Origin: Streptomyces sp. MMG1121
Lineage (GTDB): Bacteria > Actinomycetota > Actinomycetes > Streptomycetales > Streptomycetaceae
Direction: 5' to 3'
DNA: 64,000 nucleotides
Assembly: GCF_001280015.1 (NCBI RefSeq)
Contig: NZ_LGDV01000189.1
Coordinates: 1 to 64,000, forward strand
The notes below the pieces were generated by a model. It did not search any database, had not been told where the DNA came from, and saw only the letters and a program-made list of their open reading frames with translations. Position numbers and translations under genes: made by a program. Positions 1-8,476 of this stretch are shown one piece after another. How positions within the stretch are numbered: the stretch's first letter is position 1; the number at the start of each line of letters is the position of its first letter.

Positions 1-29
1 CTGGGGGTGGGTCCACGGGGGAGCACCAG

Positions 30-74
30 AAAGCGGGACTGGAGGGCCGGGGGGGCCTGTCCAGTCCCGCTTTT
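30..74. terminator. Rho-independent terminator hairpin
   Basis: A 14-bp perfect inverted repeat (30-43 with 60-73) encloses a G-rich loop and ends in a short T run on the + strand and an A run on the other side. It lies just beyond the 3' end of the uridine kinase-like gene and could end that transcript on the minus strand or one entering from the left. Confidence 0.8.
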
Positions 75-87
75 GTGTCCACGGCTC

Positions 88-723
88 CTACGCCGCCGTC
101 TGCTGTCGCGTCTGCCGTCCCGCCGCGGCCGCCGCCAGCCGGCCCAGCGCCTCGTCGCGGTCGCAGGGGTACGCGCCCAGGGAGACCTGGCGGGCGACGA
201 TCGAGCGTTCCGCGCGCATCAGCCGCCAGCCGCGGCGCAGCAGGAACGGCACCGACTTGCGGCCCTCCTTCAGGTCCCGCACGAAGCGCCGCCGGAAGGT
301 GGTGACCGGGCCGCGGCTCAGGCACAGCGCGTCGGCGAGCACGCCCAGCTCCCGGCAGCGCCCGACGACCTCCGCCGCGAAGATGCCCTCCGCGATGAAC
401 AGCGGGGTGCGGTCGATGTGCAGGGTGCTCTCGCCGGTACGGGCGCTCAGCGCGAGGTCGTACACCGGCACCGGCGTGGACCCCGTGGCGCACAGCCGGG
501 TGATGGCCTCGACCGCGACGGCCGCGTCCCAGGACTCCGGATGGTCCCAGTCGATGTCCGAACTCCCCTCCACCAGGGGCAGGGTCGGGTCGTCGGCCTC
601 CTTGTAGAAGTCGTCCAGACGCAGCACGGGGAGCCCGGAACGGGCGGCGACGAGTGACTTGCCCGAGCCCGAGGGGCCGCACAGCAGTACGACGCGGGCG
701 GGGGGCGGGGGATGAAGGCTCAC
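88..723 (-). CDS. Uridine kinase-like P-loop NTPase
   Basis: A 211-residue cytosolic P-loop kinase of the uridine kinase/phosphoribulokinase superfamily. A Walker A motif (CGPSGSGKS) lies about ten residues from the start, followed by a LRLDDFYKEADDP segment that resembles the substrate loop of uridine kinases, and a SDIDWDHPESWD block typical of the family. It probably phosphorylates a nucleoside or related small molecule with ATP; the substrate cannot be read from the sequence. The frame is open upstream, but I chose the GTG at 723 because conserved sequence starts directly after it. There is no obvious ribosome binding site, so it may be leaderless. It stands alone, with its back to the next gene. 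A role beside the nucleoside-catabolism block downstream is possible but not shown. Confidence 0.85.
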   Translation of the reverse strand: MSLHPPPPARVVLLCGPSGSGKSLVAARSGLPVLRLDDFYKEADDPTLPLVEGSSDIDWDHPESWDAAVAVEAITRLCATGSTPVPVYDLALSARTGESTLHIDRTPLFIAEGIFAAEVVGRCRELGVLADALCLSRGPVTTFRRRFVRDLKEGRKSVPFLLRRGWRLMRAERSIVARQVSLGAYPCDRDEALGRLAAAAAGRQTRQQTAA

Positions 724-850
724 GGAACACCAGTTTGACGTATGGGGGGCCGTCTGCCGACCCCGCGGGTCGGCTTTTGAGCGTGACTCCCGCCTCAACT
801 ACCCTGCGTGTCGACAGCATTACTCTGCGCACCAGAAGGCGGCATCAACG

Positions 851-1255
851 ATGGCCCGACAGACCACCCCTCAGCACCCCGCCGCGCAGCGCGCCCTGAT
901 CGCCCTCGCGAGTGTCGGAGCGGCCCTGGGTGCGGGTGCGGCGACGGCGCACGCGGACGCCGCCGCCACGGTCGCGGACGTGCCGTGGCGAGCGGCCTCG
1001 CTCGGCCACGTGGACCCGCAGGCGGGCCTGACCGTCCTCACCGGGTCGGTCGGCTACGTCACGGGCCCGGTGGCCGGTCTCAAGCCCAACCCCCTGGCGG
1101 GCACGGGAGCCGACCCGCTGGCCAACGGGGTGGCCACGAGGGTGGCCGACTTCCAGCCGCTCGAAACGACGATGGTGACGGAGCCGGTCGCCGAGCCGGA
1201 CTCGTTCGAGGCGGTGCCGGGAGTGGGTCCGCTCCTCGGCGTGCTGGGTGCCTGA
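851..1255 (+). CDS. Small secreted protein of unknown function
   Basis: A 134-residue protein that I do not recognise by function. It has an N-terminal Sec-type signal peptide: a short charged start, the hydrophobic stretch ALIALASVGAALGAGAATA and a probable signal peptidase I site after AHA (about residue 35). The mature part is acidic, low in complexity, rich in Gly, Pro and Val, and has no cysteines or recognisable catalytic motif. A purine-rich stretch (gaaggcgg) lies 9 bases before the ATG. Proteins like this occur at this position in other Streptomyces and are sometimes mislabelled ATP-binding; I see no nucleotide-binding motif. Confidence 0.75.
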   Translation: MARQTTPQHPAAQRALIALASVGAALGAGAATAHADAAATVADVPWRAASLGHVDPQAGLTVLTGSVGYVTGPVAGLKPNPLAGTGADPLANGVATRVADFQPLETTMVTEPVAEPDSFEAVPGVGPLLGVLGA

Positions 1256-1315
1256 AGGCGCACCGAAGGGAGCGGGGGCTACGGCGACGCGCAGCCCCCG
1301 CTCCCGTCCCGTGAC

Positions 1316-2209
1316 TCAGTAGGACGACCCGGAGGCGCCCAGCGAACCGGTCGGATGCCACACGGTCTTCGTCTCCAGGAACGCCGTCATCCGCTCGGTC
1401 CCGGGCGTCTCGGCGTAGTCCACAGGCTGTGGACGAAGAACGCGCTTCAGATTGTCCGCCGCCGCGATCTCCAGCTCCTTCGCCAGCGCCTCGTCCGCGC
1501 CCGCGAGGTCGATCGCGTTGACGTCCTGGTGCGCGGCCAGCGGCGCCGCCAGCTCCGCCGTACGGCCGGACAGCACGTTGACCACGCCGCCCGGGACGTC
1601 GGAGGTGGCCAGCACCTCGCCGAGGGAGAGGGCGGGCAGCGGGGAGTTCTCGCTCGCGATCACGACCGCCGTGTTGCCGGTGGCGATCACCGGGGCGACG
1701 ACGGAGACCAGCCCGAGGAACGACGACTCCTGCGGGGCCAGCACGGCCACCACGCCCGTCGGCTCGGGGGAGGAGAGGTTGAAGAACGGGCCCGCGACCG
1801 GGTTGGCGCCGCCGGTCACCTGGGCGATCTTGTCGGTCCAGCCCGCGTACCAGACCCAGCGGTCGACCGTGGCGTCCACGACCGCGGCCGCCTTCGACTT
1901 GGACAGGCCCTCCGCGTCGGCCACCTCGCGCACGAACTGCTCGCGGCGGCCCTCCAGCATCTCCGCGACCCGGTACAGCACCTGGCCGCGGTTGTACGCC
2001 GTCGCGCCGGACCAGCCGCCGAACGCCTTGCGTGCGGCCACGACCGCGTCCCGGGCGTCCTTGCGGGACGACTGCGGAGCGTTGGCCAGCCAGTTGCCCT
2101 TGGAGTCGGTCACCTCGTACACCCGGCCGCTCTCGGAACGCGGAAACTTCCCGCCGACGTACAGCTTGTAGGTCTTGAAGACGCTCAGACGGTCGTTGCG
2201 GTCAGACAT
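1316..2209 (-). CDS. Half-length, non-catalytic aldehyde dehydrogenase homologue
   Basis: 297 residues against about 480 for the family. The N-terminal NAD-binding part is recognisable (YVGGKFPRSESGR, ARKAFGGWSGATAYNRGQVLYRVAEML, the WYAGWTDK motif also seen in its neighbour, and VIATGNTAVVIASE), but the segments that carry the general-base Glu (LELGGK) and the nucleophilic Cys are absent. It cannot act as an aldehyde dehydrogenase on its own. Its start overlaps the 3' end of the full-length enzyme by 8 bp, so the two are translationally coupled and probably form one complex. The end is a clean, conserved-looking tail (VWHPTGSLGASGSSY), which argues for a stable short protein rather than recent damage. 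ALDH16 proteins carry a catalytic and a pseudo-ALDH module in one chain; this pair may be the split form (inference). Confidence 0.85.
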   Translation of the reverse strand: MSDRNDRLSVFKTYKLYVGGKFPRSESGRVYEVTDSKGNWLANAPQSSRKDARDAVVAARKAFGGWSGATAYNRGQVLYRVAEMLEGRREQFVREVADAEGLSKSKAAAVVDATVDRWVWYAGWTDKIAQVTGGANPVAGPFFNLSSPEPTGVVAVLAPQESSFLGLVSVVAPVIATGNTAVVIASENSPLPALSLGEVLATSDVPGGVVNVLSGRTAELAAPLAAHQDVNAIDLAGADEALAKELEIAAADNLKRVLRPQPVDYAETPGTERMTAFLETKTVWHPTGSLGASGSSY

Positions 2210-3638
2210 CGAGGTACGCCTCCAGGCCGTGGCGGCCGCCCTCGCGGCCGAAGCCCGACTCCTTGTAACCGCCGAACGGCGAGGTCGGGTCGAACTTGTT
2301 GAACGTGTTGGACCAGACGACGCCGGCGCGCAGCTTGCCCGCGACGGCGAGGATCCTCGACCCCTTCTCGGTCCAGATGCCCGCCGACAGGCCGTACTGC
2401 GTGTTGTTCGCCTTGGCGACCGCCTCGTCCGGCGTGCGGAAGGTGAGGACGGACAGCACCGGGCCGAAGATCTCGTCGCGGGCGACGGTGTGCGCCTGGG
2501 TGACGTTCGTGAAGAGCGTCGGGGCGAACCAGTAGCCGGAGGCGGGCAGTTCGCAGGCCGGAGACCAGCGCTCGGCGCCCTCCGCCTCGCCCCGCTCGGC
2601 CAGCGCGGTGATCCGGGCCAGCTGCTCGGCGGAGTTGATCGCGCCGATGTCGGTGTTCTTGTCCAGCGGGTCGCCTAGGCGCAGCGTGGACACGCGGCGC
2701 TTCAGCGCGTCCAGCAGCTCGTCCTGGATCGACTCCTGCACCAGCAGCCTGCTGCCCGCGCAGCACACCTGGCCCTGGTTGAAGAAGATGCCGGTCACGA
2801 TGCCCTCGACGGCCTGGTCGATGGGGGCGTCGTCGAACACGATGTTGGCGCCCTTGCCGCCCAGTTCGAGGGTGAGCTTCTTGCTCGTGCCCGCGACCGT
2901 GCGGGCGATCTCCTTGCCGACGGCCGTGGAGCCGGTGAAGGCCACCTTGTTCACGTCCGGGTGCGCGACCAGCGCGGCGCCCGTGTCGCCGTAGCCCGGC
3001 AGGATGTTGACGACGCCCTTGGGCAGGCCCGCCTGGCGGCAGATGTCCGCGAAGAAGAGAGCGGACAGGGGGGTCGTCTCGGCGGGCTTGAGGACCACCG
3101 TGTTGCCGGTGGCGAGCGCCGGGGCGATCTTCCACGCCAGCATCAGGAGGGGGAAGTTCCAGGGGATGACCTGGCCGGCCACGCCCAGCGGGCGCGGGTT
3201 CGCACCGAAACCGGCGTGGTCGAGCTTGTCGGCCCAGCCCGCGTAGTAGAAGAAGTGGGCCGCCACCAGGGGCAGGTCGGCGTCCCGCGTCTCCTTGATC
3301 GGTTTGCCGTTGTCCAGCGTCTCCAGGACGGCCAGCTCGCGGCTGCGCTCCTGGATGATGCGGGCGATGCGGAACAGGTACTTGGCGCGCTCGGAGCCCG
3401 GGAGCGCCGACCACTTCTCGAACGCCTTGCGGGCGGCCTGCACGGCACGGTCGACGTCCGCCGCACCGGCCTGGGCGACCTCGGACAGCACCTCTTCCGT
3501 GCTGGGGCTGACGGTCTTGAAGACCTTGCCGTCGGCCGCCTCGGTGAACTCGCCGTCGATGAACAGGCCGTAGGAGGGGGCGATGTCGACGACGGAGCGG
3601 GACTCGGGCGCCGGTGCGTACTCGAATGCGGATGCCAT
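2202..3638 (-). CDS. NAD-dependent aldehyde dehydrogenase
   Basis: A full-length 478-residue aldehyde dehydrogenase. It has the complete catalytic set: Asn in PWNFPLLMLAWK, the general base in TLELGGKGANIVF, and the nucleophile in FFNQGQVCCAGSRL (about residue 290). It oxidises an aldehyde to the acid with NAD(P)+. It starts five bases after deoC on the same strand, and deoC makes acetaldehyde, so acetaldehyde is the most likely substrate (context inference). It overlaps the half-length homologue downstream by 8 bp. The three genes should be one operon driven from the palindrome-bearing promoter before deoC. Confidence 0.93.
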   Translation of the reverse strand: MASAFEYAPAPESRSVVDIAPSYGLFIDGEFTEAADGKVFKTVSPSTEEVLSEVAQAGAADVDRAVQAARKAFEKWSALPGSERAKYLFRIARIIQERSRELAVLETLDNGKPIKETRDADLPLVAAHFFYYAGWADKLDHAGFGANPRPLGVAGQVIPWNFPLLMLAWKIAPALATGNTVVLKPAETTPLSALFFADICRQAGLPKGVVNILPGYGDTGAALVAHPDVNKVAFTGSTAVGKEIARTVAGTSKKLTLELGGKGANIVFDDAPIDQAVEGIVTGIFFNQGQVCCAGSRLLVQESIQDELLDALKRRVSTLRLGDPLDKNTDIGAINSAEQLARITALAERGEAEGAERWSPACELPASGYWFAPTLFTNVTQAHTVARDEIFGPVLSVLTFRTPDEAVAKANNTQYGLSAGIWTEKGSRILAVAGKLRAGVVWSNTFNKFDPTSPFGGYKESGFGREGGRHGLEAYLDV

Positions 3639-3643
3639 GGTGA

Positions 3644-4609
3644 TCAGTCCACCGTCACGTAGTCGGGGCCGGAGTAGCGGCCGGTGGCCAGCTTCTGACG
3701 CTGCATCAGCAGGTCGTTCAGGAGCGAGGAGGCGCCGAAGCGGAACCAGTGGTTGTCCAGCCAGTCCTCGCCCGCGGTCTCGTTGACCAGGACCAGGAAC
3801 TTGACGGCGTCCTTGGTGGTGCGGATGCCGCCGGCCGGCTTCACGCCGACCTGGACGCCGGTCTGCGCACGGAAGTCGCGCACCGCCTCCAGCATCAGCA
3901 GGGTGTTGGCGGGGGTCGCGTTGACGGCGACCTTGCCCGTCGAGGTCTTGATGAAGTCGGCGCCGGCCATCATGCCGAGCCAGCTCGCGCGCCGGATGTT
4001 GTCGTACGTCGACAGCTCGCCGGTCTCGAAGATGACCTTCAGCCGGGCGCTGGTGCCGCAGGCCTGCTTCACGGCGACGATCTCGTCGTACACCTTCAGG
4101 TACTTGCCGGCCAGGAACGCGCCCCGGTCGATGACCATGTCGATCTCGTCCGCGCCCGCGGTGACGGCATCGCGGACGTCGGCCAGCTTCACGTCGAGGG
4201 CGGCGCGGCCGGCCGGGAAGGCGGTGGCCACCGAGGCGACCTTCACGCCGGAACCGGCGACGGCCTCCTTGGCGACGGCCACCATGTCCGGATAGACGCA
4301 GACGGCCGCCGTGGTCGGCGTCGTCCGGTCCGTCGGGTCGGGATGGACGGCCTTGGCGCCGAGCGCCCGGACCTTGCCCGGGGTGTCCGCGCCTTCCAGC
4401 GTCGTCAGGTCGACCATCGAGATGGCGAGGTCGATGGCGTACGCCTTCGCGGTGGTCTTGATGGAACGGGTGCCGAGAGACGCGGCCCGCGCCTCCAGGC
4501 CGACCGCGTCGACGCCGGGCAGCCCGTGCAGGAAGCGGCGCAGCGTGCTGTCGGACGCGGCGACGTCGGCGAGCGCGTGTGCTGTGGGTGCGGTAGTGGG
4601 CATGGTCAC
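3644..4609 (-). CDS. deoC: Deoxyribose-phosphate aldolase
   Basis: DeoC cleaves 2-deoxyribose-5-phosphate to glyceraldehyde-3-phosphate and acetaldehyde in the cytosol, the last step of deoxynucleoside breakdown. The class I aldolase features are visible: the Schiff-base lysine in DFIKTSTGK (about residue 221), the acid/base region DEIDMVIDRGAF, and KPAGGIRT near the C-terminus. At 321 residues it is the long actinobacterial form with an extra N-terminal segment. The start is either GTG 4609 or ATG 4603; neither has a strong ribosome binding site. The downstream dehydrogenases would remove the acetaldehyde. Together with the phosphorylase and mutase at 5.9-8.5 kb it completes a route from deoxynucleosides to glycolysis. 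Confidence 0.95.
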   Translation of the reverse strand: MTMPTTAPTAHALADVAASDSTLRRFLHGLPGVDAVGLEARAASLGTRSIKTTAKAYAIDLAISMVDLTTLEGADTPGKVRALGAKAVHPDPTDRTTPTTAAVCVYPDMVAVAKEAVAGSGVKVASVATAFPAGRAALDVKLADVRDAVTAGADEIDMVIDRGAFLAGKYLKVYDEIVAVKQACGTSARLKVIFETGELSTYDNIRRASWLGMMAGADFIKTSTGKVAVNATPANTLLMLEAVRDFRAQTGVQVGVKPAGGIRTTKDAVKFLVLVNETAGEDWLDNHWFRFGASSLLNDLLMQRQKLATGRYSGPDYVTVD

Positions 4610-4619
4610 CAGACGAGCA

Positions 4620-4634
4620 TATCTACGCGCGTAG
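4620..4634. promoter_or_regulatory. deoC operator palindrome CTACGCGCGTAG with overlapping -10
   Basis: A perfect 12-bp palindrome at 4623-4634, only 14 bp before the earliest deoC start. On the minus strand it runs into TAGATA, a plausible -10 box (4620-4625), so a bound repressor would block transcription. The same 12 bases occur before the purine nucleoside phosphorylase gene at 8495-8506. The regulator is not identifiable here. Confidence 0.7.
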
Positions 4635-4750
4635 CGGATGTATAGCCCCGGGGTGCTTTCGGCTGCTCATCTTTGGTTTCGGGGTCACGGATGAGCACCG
4701 GTGTCGGGGTGTGTGGGGCAGGGGAGCCGGTGTCGTGGAGAATCGGCATC

Positions 4751-5440
4751 ATGACGACCCCGGACCACCAGTCACCCGCGTCGCAGCCCTCGGTGCCCGT
4801 CGTGAAGGACCGGATCTACCGCTCGCCCATGGCGCTCGCGGGCGGTGTGCTGCTGCTCGCCGTCGTGGCCTGGTTGGGCTTCGACGCCCTGATCCAGGGC
4901 CACGGCCGCGCGCCGTGGCTGGCGCTCGCCGGGATGATCCTGGCCGTGCCGCTGGTGATCGCCTTCACCATCCGCCCGGCGGTCTTCGCCGGCGAGGACC
5001 GGCTGCGGATCCGGAACCCGTTCCGCGTGATCAGCCTGCCCTGGGGTGAGATCGCCGCGCTGCGCTCCAGCTACTCCAACGAGGTCGTCGTCAAGGCGGG
5101 CGGCAAGTACCAGCTGTGGGCCCTGCCCGTCTCGCTGCGCGCCCGCAAGAAGGCGGAGACGCGCAAGGCGCGGGCGGCGGCGGACGCGGCCCGCGGCGGC
5201 CGGCCCGCGGGCCGGGGCCTCGGCGGCCTGGGCGCCCTCGGCGGCGGTGGCGCCGCCGCCCCGGCCGGTGCGACCCGCGCGGAGGCCGACCAGGCCATGG
5301 ACGACCTGCGTGAACTGCTGGAGCGGCGCGGTGAGGCGGAGGCGGCGCAGGGGGAGGTCACCGTGCGGTGGGCGTACGAGGTGGTCGCGCCAGCGGTGGC
5401 GGGGGCGGTGCTGCTGGCGATTCTGCTGGCGGTGGGGTGA
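4751..5440 (+). CDS. PH-domain-like integral membrane protein
   Basis: A 229-residue membrane protein. Two membrane segments (MALAGGVLLLAVVAWLGF, then LALAGMILAVPLVIAF) are followed by a bacterial PH-like domain (RIRNPFRVISLPWGEIAALRS to WALPVSL), a charged and Gly/Ala-rich linker, and a last membrane segment at the C-terminus (VAGAVLLAILLAV). The topology places the PH-like part in the cytoplasm. The function is unknown; such proteins are common in actinomycetes. I chose the ATG at 4751 because PH-family homologues begin close to it; the reading frame is open further upstream. It is monocistronic. Confidence 0.85.
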   Translation: MTTPDHQSPASQPSVPVVKDRIYRSPMALAGGVLLLAVVAWLGFDALIQGHGRAPWLALAGMILAVPLVIAFTIRPAVFAGEDRLRIRNPFRVISLPWGEIAALRSSYSNEVVVKAGGKYQLWALPVSLRARKKAETRKARAAADAARGGRPAGRGLGGLGALGGGGAAAPAGATRAEADQAMDDLRELLERRGEAEAAQGEVTVRWAYEVVAPAVAGAVLLAILLAVG

Positions 5441-5471
5441 CCCGGCCGCCTTTTCCCGCGCCGCCTCCGGG

Positions 5472-5678
5472 TCACTTCGCGGCGTACGGGAGGAACGCGG
5501 CCCAGGTGGTGGGGGAGAGGGTGAGGCGGGGGCCGTCGGTGTGCTTGGAGTCGCGGACGTGGACGGTGGCGGGGGTGGTGGCCATCTCGAGGCAGGATTC
5601 GCCGTTGGTGCCGCCGTTGTAGCTGCTTGTGAACCACACCATTTCGGAGGGGGTTCCGGCAGAGGGCTCGCGGGTCAT
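5472..5678 (-). CDS. DUF397 protein (BldB-like small partner)
   Basis: 68 residues with the DUF397 hallmarks: WFTSSYNGGTNGESCLEMA near the N-terminus, VHVRDSKHTDGPRLTLSP, and WAAFLPYA at the end. In Streptomyces these small proteins are usually encoded directly after an XRE regulator with a DUF5753 ligand-binding domain, and the pairs behave like toxin-antitoxin-like switches (established knowledge). Here the ATG overlaps the stop of an in-frame fragment of such a regulator by four bases (ATGA), which preserves the usual arrangement although the regulator is reduced to its tail. Confidence 0.85.
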   Translation of the reverse strand: MTREPSAGTPSEMVWFTSSYNGGTNGESCLEMATTPATVHVRDSKHTDGPRLTLSPTTWAAFLPYAAK

Positions 5679-5794
5679 GTCTCTCCCAGCGGTTTCTCGA
5701 TGAAGGCCAGCGACTCCCGTGGTGGGAGGGCCTGCGCCCGGATGGTTCCGTACCGCAGCTCCAGGATGCGCAGCTGCTTTGGCTCGGAGACGGG
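5675..5794 (-). pseudogene. Remnant of an XRE/DUF5753 regulator C-terminus
   Basis: About 36 residues ending RAQALPPRESLAFIEKPLGE resemble the extreme C-terminus of DUF5753-type XRE regulators, where a sequence like IRAQALSPEESLAFI is typical. The helix-turn-helix and most of the ligand-binding domain are missing; the transcription terminator of the preceding mutase gene begins about 40 bp upstream. The stop overlaps the start of the DUF397 gene, as in intact pairs. This is a 5'-deleted remnant rather than a working regulator. Confidence 0.65.
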
Positions 5795-5831
5795 CCGACC
5801 GTTGAACAGGCCGGCGGCGGTCCCGGGAACG

Positions 5832-5870
5832 ACGAAACGGGGTGCCCCGGAAGAGGGCACCCCGTTTCGT
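5832..5870 (-). terminator. Strong terminator hairpin after the phospho-sugar mutase gene
   Basis: A perfect 16-bp stem (5832-5847 with 5855-5870) with a 7-base loop; on the minus strand it ends in a ttcgt tail. It starts 11 bases after the mutase stop codon. Confidence 0.85.
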
Positions 5871-5880
5871 GTCGTACGGC

Positions 5881-7512
5881 TCAGATACCGGCGGCCGCCG
5901 ACAGGTCCCGCTTGATCGCGGCGAGGAGTTCGCCCGCGCGGGCGTGGGCCGCCGGAAGGCCGGCATGCGCGGCGACCGGGACCACGACCTCCAGGTAGCA
6001 CTTCAGCTTCGGCTCGGTGCCGCTCGGGCGGACGATCACCCGGGCGCCGTCGAGGGTGTAGCGCAGGCCGTCCGTGGGCGGCAGCCTGTCCGTGCCCCGG
6101 GTCAGGTCCTCGGCCCGCGTGATGGCCAGGCCCGCCAGTTCCGTCGGCGGCTGCTCGCGCAGGCGGCGCATCGCGTCCGCGATCAGCGACAGGTCCTGGA
6201 CGCGTACCGACAGCTGGTCGGTCGCGTGCAGGCCGTGCTCCACCGCGAGGTCGTCCAGGAGGTCCAGGAGGGTACGGCCCTCCTCCTTCAGCTGCGAGGC
6301 CAGCTCGGTGATGAGGAGAGCCGCCGTGATGCCGTCCTTGTCGCGCACGCCCTCGGGGTCCACGCAGTAGCCGAGGGCCTCCTCGTAGCCGTAGCGCAGG
6401 CCGTCCACCCGGGCGATCCACTTGAAGCCGGTGAGCGTTTCCTCGTACGGCAGCCCGGCCTTCTCGGCGATCCGGCCGAGCAGCGAGGAGGAGACGATCG
6501 ACTCCGCGAACACGCCGGTCGCGCCCCGGCGGACCAGGTGGGCGGCGAGCAGTGCGCCGACCTCGTCGCCGCGCAGCATCCGCCAGTCGGCGCCGTCCTT
6601 GACGGCGGCGGCACAGCGGTCGGCGTCGGGGTCGTTGGCGATGATCAGGTCCGGGTCGGTGGCGCGGGCCCGCGCGAACGCCAGGTCCATCGCGCCCGGC
6701 TCCTCCGGGTTGGGGAAGGCGACCGTCGGGAAGTCGGGGTCGGGTTCGGCCTGCTCGGCGACCAGCACCGGCTCGGGGAAGCCGGCCCGGGCGAACGCGG
6801 CGAGCAGGACGTCCTTGCCGACGCCGTGCATCGCCGTGTAGACGGTGCGGGCGGTGCGCGGGGAGGCGGGGGAGAGGACCGCGTCCGTACGGGCCAGGTA
6901 CGCCTCCAGGACCGACTCGTCCAGGATCTCCCAGCCGGCCTCCGGGCGCGGTACGTCGTGCAGCGAGGCGATCGCGTCGATCTCGGCGGCGATCTCCGCG
7001 TCGGCGGGCGGCACGATCTGGGAGCCGTCGCCGAGGTAGACCTTGTAGCCGTTGTCCCGGGGCGGGTTGTGGCTGGCGGTGACCTCCACGCCCGCGACCG
7101 CGCCGAGGTGCCGTATGGCGAAGGCGAGGACCGGGGTGGGCAGCGGGCGGGGCAGGACGGCCGCGCGCAGACCGGCGCCGGTCATCACGGCGGCGGTGTC
7201 GCGGGCGAAGTCGGCGGACTTGTGGCGGGCGTCGTAGCCGACGACGACGAGGCCGCCGCCTCGGCCCTGCTTCTTCAGGTACGCGGCGAGGCCCGCGGCG
7301 GCGCGGATCACGACGCTGCGGTTCATGCGCATCGGGCCGGCGCCCAGCTCGCCGCGCAGACCGGCGGTGCCGAACTGCAGCGTGCCGCTGAAGCGGGCCG
7401 ACAGCTCCGGCACGTCACCGGCGTCGATCAGCCCGGCGAGTTCGTCACGGGTCTGCGCGTCGGGGTCCTCGGCGAGCCACGCCTTGGCCCGGGCCATGAG
7501 ATCGTCGTGCAC
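5881..7512 (-). CDS. Phospho-sugar mutase (phosphomannomutase/phosphoglucomutase family, probable phosphopentomutase role)
   Basis: A 543-residue alpha-D-phosphohexomutase family enzyme. The active-site phosphoserine motif is intact (VTASHNPPRDNGYK), the metal loop DPDADRC and sugar loop GYCVDPEGV are present, and the phosphate-binding loop RPSGTEPKLKCYLE is near the C-terminus. GTG start at 7512, with AGGAGAGG about ten bases upstream. It follows the purine nucleoside phosphorylase gene by 132 bp on the same strand. Because that enzyme releases (deoxy)ribose-1-phosphate and DeoC needs the 5-phosphate, I infer a phosphopentomutase function, although sequence alone also fits phosphomannomutase. 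The same gene pair (deoD, pmmB) is known from mycobacteria. Confidence 0.9.
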   Translation of the reverse strand: MHDDLMARAKAWLAEDPDAQTRDELAGLIDAGDVPELSARFSGTLQFGTAGLRGELGAGPMRMNRSVVIRAAAGLAAYLKKQGRGGGLVVVGYDARHKSADFARDTAAVMTGAGLRAAVLPRPLPTPVLAFAIRHLGAVAGVEVTASHNPPRDNGYKVYLGDGSQIVPPADAEIAAEIDAIASLHDVPRPEAGWEILDESVLEAYLARTDAVLSPASPRTARTVYTAMHGVGKDVLLAAFARAGFPEPVLVAEQAEPDPDFPTVAFPNPEEPGAMDLAFARARATDPDLIIANDPDADRCAAAVKDGADWRMLRGDEVGALLAAHLVRRGATGVFAESIVSSSLLGRIAEKAGLPYEETLTGFKWIARVDGLRYGYEEALGYCVDPEGVRDKDGITAALLITELASQLKEEGRTLLDLLDDLAVEHGLHATDQLSVRVQDLSLIADAMRRLREQPPTELAGLAITRAEDLTRGTDRLPPTDGLRYTLDGARVIVRPSGTEPKLKCYLEVVVPVAAHAGLPAAHARAGELLAAIKRDLSAAAGI

Positions 7513-7644
7513 CTTGGGATCAACCTCTCCTCGTCATTGCCGGGGACCGCGCCCCCGGAGCCCCGCGCGCCCGCCCGCCCGGCCGGACCTCTCGGCCGGG
7601 AAGGGGGCGGGTGGGACCGCGGTGCCGCGATGTCTGCGAACTGC

Positions 7645-8469
7645 TCAGATCCTGCCCAGCACCTGCGTCAGCAGCTGCCCCATGCGCGCCGCCGAGTCGC
7701 GGCCCGCCTGGAGGACCTCCTCGTGGTTGAGGGGCTCGCCGGTCATGCCCGCGGCCAGGTTGGTGACCAGGGAGATGCCCAGCACCTCGGCGCCCGCCTC
7801 ACGTGCGGCGATGGCCTCCAGGACCGTGGACATGCCGACCAGGTCCGCGCCGATGACACGGGCCATGCGGATCTCGGCCGGGGTCTCGTAGTGCGGGCCG
7901 GGGAACTGCGCGTAGACGCCCTCCTCCAGGGTGGGGTCGACCTCCTTGCACAGGGCGCGCAGACGGGGGGAGTAGAGGTCCGTCAGGTCGACGAAGTTGG
8001 CGCCGACGATCGGGGACGTGGCCGTCAGGTTGATGTGGTCGCTGATGAGGACCGGCTGGCCGGGGCGCATGCCCTCGCGCAGACCGCCGCAGCCGTTGGT
8101 CAGCACGACGGTCTTGCAGCCGGCCGCCACGGCCGTGCGCACGCCGTGCGCGACGGCGGCGACGCCGCGGCCCTCGTAGTAGTGGGTGCGGCCCAGGAAG
8201 ACCAGGGCGCGCTTGTCACCGAAGGAGTACGAGCGGATCTTGCCGCCGTGCCCCTGGACGGCCGGCGGCGGGAAGCCGGGCAGCTCGGTGACCTGGAACT
8301 CGGCGTCGGGTGCGCCCAGGGCGTCGACGGCCGGAGCCCAGCCGGAGCCCATCACGAGGGCGACGTCGTGGGTCTCGGCGCCGGTCAGTTCGCGCAGGCG
8401 CGCGGCGGCGGCGTCGGCGGCGGCGTACGGGTCGCCCTGGATGTCGTCCGGAAGAAGAGATGCGTTCAC
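7645..8469 (-). CDS. deoD: Purine nucleoside phosphorylase
   Basis: A 274-residue trimeric-type purine nucleoside phosphorylase, which splits purine (deoxy)nucleosides with phosphate into base and (deoxy)ribose-1-phosphate. Visible motifs: phosphate-binding VMGSGW, the HYYEGRG loop, [10 protein letters not shown], and [13 protein letters not shown] plus [12 protein letters not shown] for base and sugar binding. The open frame continues upstream, but the GTG at 8469 fits best: the -10-like box TACCCT lies exactly seven bases before it, which indicates a leaderless transcript. The operator palindrome lies further upstream in the -35 region. It is probably cotranscribed with the downstream mutase. 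Confidence 0.94.
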   Translation of the reverse strand: MNASLLPDDIQGDPYAAADAAAARLRELTGAETHDVALVMGSGWAPAVDALGAPDAEFQVTELPGFPPPAVQGHGGKIRSYSFGDKRALVFLGRTHYYEGRGVAAVAHGVRTAVAAGCKTVVLTNGCGGLREGMRPGQPVLISDHINLTATSPIVGANFVDLTDLYSPRLRALCKEVDPTLEEGVYAQFPGPHYETPAEIRMARVIGADLVGMSTVLEAIAAREAGAEVLGISLVTNLAAGMTGEPLNHEEVLQAGRDSAARMGQLLTQVLGRI

Positions 8470-8476
8470 GCCGACG

